Below are positions 50,086 through 59,417 of a DNA stretch of 64,000 bases, piece by piece. Source of the stretch: Sphingobacteriaceae bacterium (GTDB taxonomy: Bacteria > Bacteroidota > Bacteroidia > Sphingobacteriales > Sphingobacteriaceae). The stretch is taken from the NCBI GenBank assembly GCA_017745075.1, contig JAGIAD010000029.1, positions 434,001 to 498,000 on the forward strand. The letters are read 5' to 3'. The notes below the pieces were generated by a model, which saw only the letters and a program-made list of their open reading frames with translations, did no database searches and had not been told where the DNA came from. The position numbers and the translations under genes were made by a program. Numbering within the stretch: the stretch's first letter is position 1; every line of letters starts with the position of its first letter.

Positions 50086-50481
50086 TTAAGCTTTTGGCCA
50101 ATCGTTTTCGTGTTCTGCATTGCCCAGTTTTAATTTGCGGGCCGATACTACAAAACTTAAAGTCATCGGTGTATTGTCGTTTACTGCAATACCTTCGTTA
50201 TATTGGATGATATAGCCATCTTCGAAAGATAGCTCTTTCATCTTTGCATCTTCTTCGCCTTTTTTGAAAACGATATTACCTGAAAGTGGTTTATACTGGT
50301 TGTTTACCATTGATTCGATTACTGAAGTATCTTCAGTTGATTCAATTTCGATGTGGATGGTACCACCATAAACACCTGATGAAGGACGACCTTTTGCGTC
50401 AACATCTCTATTTAATGAAAAGCTGCACTGTAGTACATCAAATTCTTTTGATCCCAAGTTTAAACGGGTTTTGAATGCCAT
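50086..50481 (-). CDS. tssD: T6SS tube protein TssD/Hcp (family A, copy 1)
   Basis: 131 aa Bacteroidetes TssD-like sequence; protein identical to 61634..62029. Confidence 0.92.
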   Translation of the reverse strand: MAFKTRLNLGSKEFDVLQCSFSLNRDVDAKGRPSSGVYGGTIHIEIESTEDTSVIESMVNNQYKPLSGNIVFKKGEEDAKMKELSFEDGYIIQYNEGIAVNDNTPMTLSFVVSARKLKLGNAEHENDWPKA

Positions 50482-50706
50482 TGTAGTAAAATTTTAAATG
50501 TTTTTGAAAAATGAAATAGTTTTTTGCTGAGCGCATGGCGGTTGGCGTTTTATTTATCTAAACCCTCAACTCTCCTCACTAAACTGCTTAGAGGTTAGTT
50601 GGTTAGTGGTTAGAACTTCCTTAAACCCTAAACCCTCCTCTCTAAATTGTTTAAAGGTTAGTGCTTAGAATTTACCTTAAACCCCAAACCTTACGCCGAA
50701 AGCCTA

Positions 50707-51102
50707 CTAGGCTTTCGGCCAATCGTTAAGGTGTTCCGCGTTTCCTAACTTGAGTTTCCTCGCTGAAATCTGGAATTTCAGTGTCATCGGGTGATCGCCA
50801 ACAATGTTTATCCCTTCGGAATATTTAACAATGTAACCATCCTCGAAGTTTACTTCTTTCATTTTGGCATCTTCCTCTGTTTTCTTGATCAGAAGTGTTC
50901 CGGTAATAGGTTTGTACTGGTTGTTTACCATCGCTTCGATAATTGAAGTGTCTTCGGTTGATTCGATCTCAATGTCGATGGTACCGCCGTAAACTCCGGA
51001 AGAAGGTCTTCCCTTAGCATCTACATCGCGGTTTAACGCATAGGCACAATGAAGTACATCGTACTCCTTGCCTGAAAAGTTTAATCTAGCTTTGAAAGCC
51101 AT
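50707..51102 (-). CDS. tssD: T6SS tube protein TssD/Hcp (family B, copy 1)
   Basis: 131 aa Bacteroidetes TssD-like; protein identical to 62192..62587. Confidence 0.92.
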   Translation of the reverse strand: MAFKARLNFSGKEYDVLHCAYALNRDVDAKGRPSSGVYGGTIDIEIESTEDTSIIEAMVNNQYKPITGTLLIKKTEEDAKMKEVNFEDGYIVKYSEGINIVGDHPMTLKFQISARKLKLGNAEHLNDWPKA

Positions 51103-51515
51103 AGTTTTAAAATTTAAAGGTTAAAAAAATTGAATTTCGTAGCCTCCGCTACGTTATGTATAAACCAATAATTAAGCCAATTATTGTGTATGTAGCTCAT
51201 TTTAAAAGAATAACAGCCGGGCTATTTTTAAAAAACCTTGTTAAATTGATGTCAATGCAGATTTTTACCCAAGAAAAAAATGTATTTTTTTCAAAAACAT
51301 CAAATGTCTCATTTCAATTACACACCACTCTTCGGAATATTGTAGTACTTTAGGACAGATTGTAGTTCTATTCTACAATTTGCATGAGTACAAATTAATG
51401 GACAAACCAAAATTTCCTTTACTACTTTTTCAGGTTATTAACATATCGTTTATTTGAAATACCCATTTTTATGGGGTTGGTATCAGCAATAATTTACGGC
51501 TTTAGCATTGGAAGC

Positions 51516-52295
51516 TTACCGGATAATTTCAAACGAATTTTTGCTTTTGGGCGAGTGTATATAAAAAGGGAAACCAAACTCTTCATCTGCTCCTTTTTTG
51601 AGATATGAAATGATTGGCGATCTATCTTCCCTGACTAAGTTCACCACCATGTTTTTTGCATAAAACTCTAGCCTGGGCGCTTCCGGGAAACCCTGCATCA
51701 CATAATCCTCGCTATCAAGCATTTTGAAAATATTTTTTAGTCCGGCAATATTATCCTCTTCCAGATACATGGAAGTATCTGTTTCTTCGTACCTTTTTTT
51801 TAAGAGCGGTGCAAGCGCATTTATATCCCCATCTTTAAAAAGGTTGTATATCCTACGGTAATAATTGTGTATCCGCTCAACGGCAGCTTCATTTTCAATA
51901 TCGATAATACCAGCGTCAGTCCAGCCCGATAATTGGTAGGGTACCTCTGCCTTAAATTCGCCGATTGATTCTAACATTGGTAATTTACGCTCTCCGACCT
52001 GTGGCATTTTATACTCATATACCGTTTTAAGCTGCCTCTGATCCATTGTTGAAGCATCAAGGTATTGTATTTTAATAACTGCTTCGGCCTCCTGGTGTAA
52101 CGTTTGAGCATTTGCCAGGGGCTTGAACCTTACTTTAACCTGTTGTGTGCCGCTGCTTAGTATAAAATGGTTAATGGGATAATTCGAATAAATGCTCCCC
52201 CCGCTCTCATACGAAAAGGCCAGGACATCATTGATCAGGATATCAAAATTTGCAAGGGAGACATTAAAGTCTACTAAGTAATAGGGCTCTTTCAT
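51516..52295 (-). CDS. Hypothetical protein in T6SS effector cluster
   Basis: Intact 259-aa ORF, no signal peptide, no recognised motif. Confidence 0.55.
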   Translation of the reverse strand: MKEPYYLVDFNVSLANFDILINDVLAFSYESGGSIYSNYPINHFILSSGTQQVKVRFKPLANAQTLHQEAEAVIKIQYLDASTMDQRQLKTVYEYKMPQVGERKLPMLESIGEFKAEVPYQLSGWTDAGIIDIENEAAVERIHNYYRRIYNLFKDGDINALAPLLKKRYEETDTSMYLEEDNIAGLKNIFKMLDSEDYVMQGFPEAPRLEFYAKNMVVNLVREDRSPIISYLKKGADEEFGFPFYIHSPKSKNSFEIIR

Positions 52296-52367
52296 TATTT
52301 AGAGTTTATGCTAAAAAACTAACTTTTAATTTTAGCTTCTTAAGATATTTAAGTTGAAAATAATCTG

Positions 52368-53063
52368 CTATTTTTTAAAAAGGTGGGCAAAGGGACTGTC
52401 ATACTCTTTCAACAATGGTTTAGCATATTCTTGAACAATATGGTCCATATATGCTTGTTTGGTTACAATCTTAATAGACATATTGAGATGTGCATTTGTC
52501 GGATCTAAAGTTATCTGGGTAAGTACATTATTTTTACTCCAAAATATCTGCTGAGGGTATTGGGTTGACTTATTATCGAATTCGTCTACCACCTCTTTCA
52601 CCTGGCCAGGCATTGCATCTTTTAAAACATTAGCCGTTTCCTTTTCTGAATCTGTAAATTTTCTGGTATCATAAGACACCGAATCGGGGGTTGAATACGT
52701 TTTAAGCAAATCCTTAAGAAGACTTACGGCATCTTTGTTATGAGGATGAACGCTTATGAAACTCACTATGCCATTGTAGGTTACTACTTTGGTTTCCAGA
52801 ACGTCAGCAATTTTAGCCTTATCGAAAGTTACATTTTCATTGCCGGCAAAATAGTAATATACTATTTTTTCGCCTTTATCAACTAGTTGTATACCATTTT
52901 CTGTTGGCTTTTCAAAACGTCCCTTCTGTTCTCTGATATTATCAGTAAAAGCCGAAAGGTCTACGTTAGGCTTCTGGCCAACTACGAGATCTTTTAAATC
53001 GATTTTTTTTGAACCACAACTCAATAGAGTCAAACAAAATAAAATAAAAATATTTTTTTTCAT
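52368..53063 (-). CDS. Lipoprotein; candidate immunity protein for the OmpA-domain effector candidate
   Basis: MKKNIFILFCLTLLSCGSKK lipobox; start at 53063 follows the effector stop at 53074. Confidence 0.55.
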   Translation of the reverse strand: MKKNIFILFCLTLLSCGSKKIDLKDLVVGQKPNVDLSAFTDNIREQKGRFEKPTENGIQLVDKGEKIVYYYFAGNENVTFDKAKIADVLETKVVTYNGIVSFISVHPHNKDAVSLLKDLLKTYSTPDSVSYDTRKFTDSEKETANVLKDAMPGQVKEVVDEFDNKSTQYPQQIFWSKNNVLTQITLDPTNAHLNMSIKIVTKQAYMDHIVQEYAKPLLKEYDSPFAHLFKK

Positions 53064-53073
53064 GTAATAAAAA

Positions 53074-55674
53074 TTAAACCAGATAATGTTTTTTAAAATT
53101 AACTTCATCCTTGTCTACAAGAACAGCTTCTCCATCATAACTGAAAGTTCTCTTTATAAAACCAAATTTAATAGTTGTTGCCGCAACAAAGGTTGCTTTG
53201 ATTCCACCAAATTCTGCAACAGGGGCAACATACACTCCGTCCTTATCGGCGCCGGCTTTTACACCGCCAGTAACACTAGTTTTGGCATCGGCTTTTAAAA
53301 TACCTGAGACCCCCATACTGGCTGTTTCAGCTTTTGCCGTAGCTTTAAATTCAATACTCACCTTTATTTCGCCGGTAATCTTTACTTCACCAGTTGTTTC
53401 TTTTGGGAACTTAACATTGATTATCGTTTTGCCTGAAACATTAATTGCGCCACCTAATGTTACTATAAACGTAATTTTAACGTATTTGTTCATTTTGTCT
53501 TTCACCCATGTCAGTACTTCACCAGCTCCAGGACAAATTGCATTACCGCCATATCTAAGTACAATGTCGATGAGATCTATACTGAGATCTGCCTCAATTA
53601 AGGGCTTGGTATCTGCCCCGATCTCAACAATCTCTCCTACAACGCTGTTTGTTTTTTTTAGGTACCATTGAGCAGAAATGGCCAAAACAGGTGCTTTAAC
53701 CTCAAACATAAACCGTCCTTTGGCTAAGCTAGAATTTGATACCCTATCAGCCATTTGCTTGACCTGATTAATAACTTTCAACGTTTTTGCAATACGTTCC
53801 GCCCACTCCTTACCAAATTCTATTTTTTGTTTACTGCCATTTGCCGCGGTCCACTCCCCAGTTAAAGAAAGCTCAAATTTTTGAGCCATTTCGCCGTACC
53901 TTTTAGACCATTCTGCATCTATAGCAGCTCCAATAGCTTTATTTTGAGCTTCTTTTAATTCGTAACCATATAATTTATTACCATAAGAATAAGCAAATGG
54001 TTGTGTATGTGACCATTTAAATTCCAAAGTCCATTTAATGTCTGAATAAACATGGATAGCAAGCGTAGGGTTATTGGGAACGGAAAAATATCTACACGTA
54101 TGAATGTGTACCAGGTAATTATTCATTATCCCATTTCGTCTGGGCCATATGTAATTTAATGGCATAGCATTAAACCTACTCATGGTAGATACTGCCGGCA
54201 CCGTGATTTTACCCTCATTTTCGGCTTTTACATCAATGTTGATTAACTTGATGGTTTTATTGTGCTTTTTGCGTTCAAAACAGGCCCTGGTATCGAAATT
54301 TATGGGTTCAACCGTAATTTTTTTCGGCTTATTACCCGCAATTGTTTCATAGATGATGGTTTCGGCATTATGACCATAATATTCAAACGCAATATCTACC
54401 CGCCGGTTATTCACATAATCGTATTCATCTTTATATTTAATATTATCGCGCCCCATTTTATCATCGGTAGGATTTACCTCCCCGTGACCAATGGCCTTTA
54501 TACGGTTAGGATCTAGCTTCCCCTTAATAAAAAACTCTCTTACTGTTTTTGCCCTGTTCTCTGATAATATGTTGTTATGGTTCTGTTTACCGATTACACA
54601 GGCAAAACCATCAAGTTGGATGGTACTGTGTCTATGCTCTAACAGGAACTGCAATATATTATTCAATTGTTTTAAACTCTCAGGCAATAGCTCGGTACTG
54701 TCGAATTTGAAAACAATGGACTCAACTATTTTCTCGCGCTTATCGCTAATGTTTTTTACGCCCTTTCCATTATCGAAAATCAGTTCGGGCTTACCACCCT
54801 CTTCGGTAATATTAATTTGCTCAAACTTGCAAAGTTCAAACCTGGCTTCATTTTTATCGGGTTGATAAATGGTTACCGGTGTTCTGTTTTGAGGCGCTTC
54901 CATTACCTGCGATTTCACCTTGTCTTTTATCCTCAAAAAACGGGCATGGGCAGTATCGCCCTTACCCCCGGTATCTTCAATATATTTACCTGTTACGGGG
55001 TGTACTACGCGTATATAAAATTCTTCAACATCTTCCCTGTCTTTCATTGATTGATACCAAGCATAGGTATTGGGAATTTTTAAATTGATTTCGCCATCAA
55101 TTACATCTACTCTATAAATTTTTCGGGTTACTTCATCGTCTTTTGGCCACAGTCCCATCATGCTCCGCAATTTTCTGAATACACGGACTTCTACATTACT
55201 ATAGCCATTCAAACCTTCGGTGGTTAATCTCAACCAGATTAGTTCGCCATAAGAAAACTGATAAGTTTTTCTCACATCAGGGCCACCTTCATTCTGCGAC
55301 CATTTGCTGTCTACAATCCTCGCTGGCGATTCGCCCCTGATCTTCAGCCCTGATTTGCCATCAAAGTTCCCGCTCCAGCTTGCTTCGATATACCATAAAT
55401 AAGGCCCGCAAAGTTTCCTGGGAATTTTAAATCCATATTTAAAATTACTTGGGATCGTCTTCTGAAAATCAATAATACCTTTTGGGTTAAAAATTGCCCA
55501 TTTTATGTTCTTACTTTTATCCTGCTCTGTTGTTCCGGCTTCCCATTCCCCAATTTTAAACCAAACATCCTGACTTGGGGCAACTACCACTAACTGACCA
55601 GGTATTGATCCTTTAGAAGCATTATATACGGTACCTTCACCGGTCCAAACAATTTTCTTAATTCCCTTTGCCAT
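53074..55674 (-). CDS. Large multidomain protein with internal OmpA-like domain, candidate T6SS effector
   Basis: VFKFDSTELLPESLKQLNNILQFLLEHRHSTIQLDGFACVIG...SENRAKTVREFF...RIKAIGHGE...NNRRVDIAFEY in mid-protein; no signal peptide; follows PAAR-like gene. Confidence 0.65.
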   Translation of the reverse strand: MAKGIKKIVWTGEGTVYNASKGSIPGQLVVVAPSQDVWFKIGEWEAGTTEQDKSKNIKWAIFNPKGIIDFQKTIPSNFKYGFKIPRKLCGPYLWYIEASWSGNFDGKSGLKIRGESPARIVDSKWSQNEGGPDVRKTYQFSYGELIWLRLTTEGLNGYSNVEVRVFRKLRSMMGLWPKDDEVTRKIYRVDVIDGEINLKIPNTYAWYQSMKDREDVEEFYIRVVHPVTGKYIEDTGGKGDTAHARFLRIKDKVKSQVMEAPQNRTPVTIYQPDKNEARFELCKFEQINITEEGGKPELIFDNGKGVKNISDKREKIVESIVFKFDSTELLPESLKQLNNILQFLLEHRHSTIQLDGFACVIGKQNHNNILSENRAKTVREFFIKGKLDPNRIKAIGHGEVNPTDDKMGRDNIKYKDEYDYVNNRRVDIAFEYYGHNAETIIYETIAGNKPKKITVEPINFDTRACFERKKHNKTIKLINIDVKAENEGKITVPAVSTMSRFNAMPLNYIWPRRNGIMNNYLVHIHTCRYFSVPNNPTLAIHVYSDIKWTLEFKWSHTQPFAYSYGNKLYGYELKEAQNKAIGAAIDAEWSKRYGEMAQKFELSLTGEWTAANGSKQKIEFGKEWAERIAKTLKVINQVKQMADRVSNSSLAKGRFMFEVKAPVLAISAQWYLKKTNSVVGEIVEIGADTKPLIEADLSIDLIDIVLRYGGNAICPGAGEVLTWVKDKMNKYVKITFIVTLGGAINVSGKTIINVKFPKETTGEVKITGEIKVSIEFKATAKAETASMGVSGILKADAKTSVTGGVKAGADKDGVYVAPVAEFGGIKATFVAATTIKFGFIKRTFSYDGEAVLVDKDEVNFKKHYLV

Positions 55675-55677
55675 AGC

Positions 55678-56157
55678 TTATGCTTTAACATTTGCTTCAA
55701 CACCCTCGGCATTATCTGCAGAATCATCTAAAGATTCCGACATGGGGTTGAGCTGTGACTGTACATTTTTATCTGCGTTATCAAAGTTTTGTTTCGAAGC
55801 CTCTGCTTTTTGTCCGTGCTGAATGATCTCAATGCAATCGGAACCGCCTACAGGGCAGGTGGCCTTACTATCTTCAAGCAGGATTTTCCCTCCATTGCTC
55901 AATATGGTTTCTTCATAAAAACCTGACCATTTTGTAACCACTGCATTGCAGGGTTTGTTGTTCATTTTGGAGCAGGATCCGAACATGTTTTTTTCGAAAG
56001 TAGCGCCGATATCTTTTGTTGTTGCGATCGATTTCTGGCTTCCGTCTTTATCATTCGCATACTCTTTGGTATGGGTAAGCACCTTGAGTTTATCTGGCGC
56101 CGATCCAAATTTGCACATACACTGTGCCCCCTGAACTACAATATGTTTCTCTGCCAT
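55678..56157 (-). CDS. DUF4280 PAAR-like protein (T6SS spike tip)
   Basis: IVVQGAQCMCKFGSAPDKLKV...CNAVVTKWSGFYEETI...SKATCPVGGSDCIEIIQHGQ. Confidence 0.85.
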   Translation of the reverse strand: MAEKHIVVQGAQCMCKFGSAPDKLKVLTHTKEYANDKDGSQKSIATTKDIGATFEKNMFGSCSKMNNKPCNAVVTKWSGFYEETILSNGGKILLEDSKATCPVGGSDCIEIIQHGQKAEASKQNFDNADKNVQSQLNPMSESLDDSADNAEGVEANVKA

Positions 56158-56164
56158 GTTCTAG

Positions 56165-57118
56165 TTATTTTAATAAACGGTCCCAAAATCCTTTTCTTGA
56201 TCTTTGCCCGTCAATCACCACCATTTCTGTTACCGGCATCCCTTTAACATTGGTATCCAATTCAAAATCATGATCAAATTCCAATCCGTCCTCCGGGATA
56301 ACCGTAATTTTCACCTTTACTTTTGATACTACCGGCGCACCATAACTGAAATCAGAAACCACCGATATGATTCTTCTGTATTTTGGATGTAAAAGGTAAT
56401 AGCCTTCATAATCGCCTGTAGCTCTATTTGCGATATACAAATCATCTTCCAGGGGTTTAATTACGCCATTGTGCAATAATTCTATAGCGCCAAAACTGTT
56501 GGTCTGTCCGCTTAGTTTTTCTTCGGTTATATAACCTTCTACGTTGAAATCTTTTACGATCGGAAATTTAAATACAGATCCGGTAGTACGGTGCTGCCCA
56601 TATTCTTTATAAAGGGGTTTAAAAAAAGTCTGAATAAACCAATCGTTCAAAAATGCAAGTTGTATACTGTCTGGGTCTGCAAGCTGTTTTTCCATACGTT
56701 CGATATAATCTTCAACCAGACTGCCTTCAAAATTATCGAGAACCTTTTTTTTAACTGCTGGCCATCTTTTTAATATTTCCTGATGGTTATAAACGGTTTG
56801 AAAACCACCGTTTTGATCTACCGAAATCACAAGCGGATAAAATACTTTCCCAAGAGCATACGCTAAACGATCAGCAACCAGATCAGGAAGTATTTCATTA
56901 ACAAACACATCACCGATCCGGTCTATCTGAAACAATGGTTGTCCTTCCGTACCAGCCTTTAGCCTGGTAACCTTTGCTTCATATTTTACCTCGTTACTAT
57001 TTTCCTCCCCCTCGTTAAAGGTGACTAAGACACCGTATTTTACCGACAGCTCTGCCGGCCATTCCAAACGAAGTGCGTTTACTCCAGAATAATATATCGT
57101 TTTATTTGAAATGTCCAT
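56165..57118 (-). CDS. Hypothetical protein in T6SS cluster (possible adaptor)
   Basis: 317-aa intact ORF directly upstream of the PAAR-like gene. Confidence 0.6.
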   Translation of the reverse strand: MDISNKTIYYSGVNALRLEWPAELSVKYGVLVTFNEGEENSNEVKYEAKVTRLKAGTEGQPLFQIDRIGDVFVNEILPDLVADRLAYALGKVFYPLVISVDQNGGFQTVYNHQEILKRWPAVKKKVLDNFEGSLVEDYIERMEKQLADPDSIQLAFLNDWFIQTFFKPLYKEYGQHRTTGSVFKFPIVKDFNVEGYITEEKLSGQTNSFGAIELLHNGVIKPLEDDLYIANRATGDYEGYYLLHPKYRRIISVVSDFSYGAPVVSKVKVKITVIPEDGLEFDHDFELDTNVKGMPVTEMVVIDGQRSRKGFWDRLLK

Positions 57119-57182
57119 TTTATCGAGTTTGTATTAATCAATTTCACAAAAGGATTATCCAACAATGATGCGTTCGATACCG

Positions 57183-57641
57183 TTAGCTTTCAAAAGCATC
57201 AAAATACCAATCACCCCCATGTCTGAATAATACGGATACAATTAATAATATAAGGAAGTACAGCAGCACTTGTTTAATGTATTTATATTGTTTCTTTTCT
57301 TTCAATCTTAAAAAATGGTTGCCAATTAAAAACAGGATGCCCGAAATGAGTCCTGAAGGAATTCCGCCCCAAACCAGCGCAATCGAACTCCCCCATTTGC
57401 CGTGTTCAACTAAAAACCATAATAGCATACTCATTAGGATACTCCCTAGCAAGAAGCCTATCACTTTAAAAAAATTTCCTCCTGATATGGCATAAATAAT
57501 TACCAAAAGTCCAATTATCAGGGTCGAAAAAGTATAAATCAAATCTTCTAAAAAACCGGTCTTTTCTATAGGAAAAATAACACCAACCGCAATAAGAATT
57601 AGTGTAATGCCTAGCCAAAGACTCTTCTTCTTAACTTCCAT
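57183..57641 (-). CDS. Small polytopic membrane protein; candidate immunity for lipase effector
   Basis: Several hydrophobic helices; 1 nt after the lipase gene. Confidence 0.55.
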   Translation of the reverse strand: MEVKKKSLWLGITLILIAVGVIFPIEKTGFLEDLIYTFSTLIIGLLVIIYAISGGNFFKVIGFLLGSILMSMLLWFLVEHGKWGSSIALVWGGIPSGLISGILFLIGNHFLRLKEKKQYKYIKQVLLYFLILLIVSVLFRHGGDWYFDAFES

Positions 57642-57642
57642 A

Positions 57643-59244
57643 TTATTTTCCCTTATATCCTGGATTTATACCTGAACTGAATGCACTTTTTAATCCATTT
57701 TTTGCCTTATCCCAAAACTGGCTATGGCTTAAACTATGTGATATAGTCGCCAGATAAGGTATACCGCCCGGTCTTTCCATCAGGTCTGTATTTAAATCCT
57801 GAGTAGCCACTAGATTTGCATTGTATTTTGTTACTAAATCGCGGTAAACTTTAAGATGTGTTCTTCTAAGTAATTTTAGCTGCGTATCACTTTCTCCAGA
57901 AACAACATATTCAAGCTTGCTAATTTTATCTTGAATATCTTTAATTTGATCTCCGGTTATAAACTGGCTCAATAAGCGCATTAAAACTTCTCTTAACTTT
58001 CTGGCTTGCAATGCAGATTGGAGCGGTGCTAAGAAAGCGTCAAAATTTGCTTTTTTCTTTCTGCTATTATATTTATCAAAATCGGTAATTGGAACATCAA
58101 TTATTTCAAGTCCCTTGGTTTGCTTTTTAGGGTTCCAACCTGTTTGCTCAATACTATCTGTTATTCCTGTATTTTCCTTAAATAAAGCTTCTAAAACACC
58201 AAGTAAATAGCTGTCATTTTCGCTTTTTTCTATCGCTAAAATTTCATTAAAAAGCCTTAATCCTGTTAATAAATCTAAATCGGCAAAAAATTCTGACCTC
58301 CCATAACCACCTCTTCTTCTACTTTGGTTTGATGAAAATACTCCCTGAGCCGTTGCAGCCCAAGTTGAAATCCTATTGAGTAAATCCAAAAACTGTTTCT
58401 TTTCAGCCTTAAATTTTTCGGTTTTTATACTTAAAATATAATCTATTACCGCAGCGATTAGCAATTTAATTCCATCTAAAAGGATAGCCATATTTCGCCA
58501 TAAACTTGGCCCCTCGGTATCATCCTTTATATATAGATCACTTAAAACATCAAATGTTGTAAAATCTACGGCTTTTATCCTTTTTAAAGCTTTTTCGAAA
58601 TTACCTTTATTCAAATTCCTGATCAGAACCTCAAGATTGATCAATGAAAAATCTGCAACAAACTGTTGTGTTAAATCATAGCCGTTATGTACATTAATGA
58701 TTTTACAGGCAGGATGTAATTTAGCATGGTTTAGTTGATGTTTATTTTGAAAAAAGGGTGTAGATAAATAAGTGATGCTTTTTATTTTCCACAATTCGGG
58801 AAATTCCTTGCCCTTATCTGTCGTTATTAGGTTGGTAAATTGGTTAATAACATTGCCCCCATGAGAGTGACCTACCAGATGAAGGTGAACTTCCTTTCTT
58901 TTAAAACCAGGATATTCTCTTTTGATGAGATCCAGTAAACGATCTGCAGCCAAATTCCTTTCCATGGTGTCATTATCGCCTGACCAACTAAAAAATTTCC
59001 CTTCTATATGCAAGTTGAGGAATTGAGGCTTTAGTTCTTGTACTTTTGCCCAAAAATTTACAAGGCTAGCATTACCAGCTTTATCTCTACCATCCCAATA
59101 GGTTGTATTAGCCTCATGCTTTAAGCCTTTGGTATTTATTGGATCAGTTGTCCCCGCAATCATCATTAACAGGTCAACTATCTTTTTATCTTTTGTAGCC
59201 TCGGGTACAACAAACCTTGGCTCCTTAAACATTACATTCGCCAT
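57643..59244 (-). CDS. Alpha/beta hydrolase, candidate T6SS lipase effector (Tle-like)
   Basis: Nucleophile elbow LHLVGHSHGGNVINQ; no signal peptide; downstream of vgrG. Confidence 0.75.
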   Translation of the reverse strand: MANVMFKEPRFVVPEATKDKKIVDLLMMIAGTTDPINTKGLKHEANTTYWDGRDKAGNASLVNFWAKVQELKPQFLNLHIEGKFFSWSGDNDTMERNLAADRLLDLIKREYPGFKRKEVHLHLVGHSHGGNVINQFTNLITTDKGKEFPELWKIKSITYLSTPFFQNKHQLNHAKLHPACKIINVHNGYDLTQQFVADFSLINLEVLIRNLNKGNFEKALKRIKAVDFTTFDVLSDLYIKDDTEGPSLWRNMAILLDGIKLLIAAVIDYILSIKTEKFKAEKKQFLDLLNRISTWAATAQGVFSSNQSRRRGGYGRSEFFADLDLLTGLRLFNEILAIEKSENDSYLLGVLEALFKENTGITDSIEQTGWNPKKQTKGLEIIDVPITDFDKYNSRKKKANFDAFLAPLQSALQARKLREVLMRLLSQFITGDQIKDIQDKISKLEYVVSGESDTQLKLLRRTHLKVYRDLVTKYNANLVATQDLNTDLMERPGGIPYLATISHSLSHSQFWDKAKNGLKSAFSSGINPGYKGK

Positions 59245-59251
59245 AGACTGT

Positions 59252-59416
59252 TTACTTACCGGTTATATTAATCTTTTTGTTTGAGGCCAGAACCAAATTA
59301 TCGCTCAGGGCAACGATTTCCACTTTTTCGGCACTTTCAACATGGGTTTGCGATGTTGAAACATATTTATCTGAAATGGTGATAAATAAATTTTTAGCGG
59401 TTTTCTTGATTGCCAT
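59252..59416 (-). CDS. 54-aa micro-protein resembling a VgrG tip fragment
   Basis: Manual translation MAIKKTAKNLFITISDKYVSTSQTHVESAEKVEIVALSDNLVLASNKKINITGK*; vgrG stop and this start form TAA-C-ATG; 7 nt before lipase ATG. Confidence 0.65.
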   Translation of the reverse strand: MAIKKTAKNLFITISDKYVSTSQTHVESAEKVEIVALSDNLVLASNKKINITGK

Positions 59417-59417
59417 G

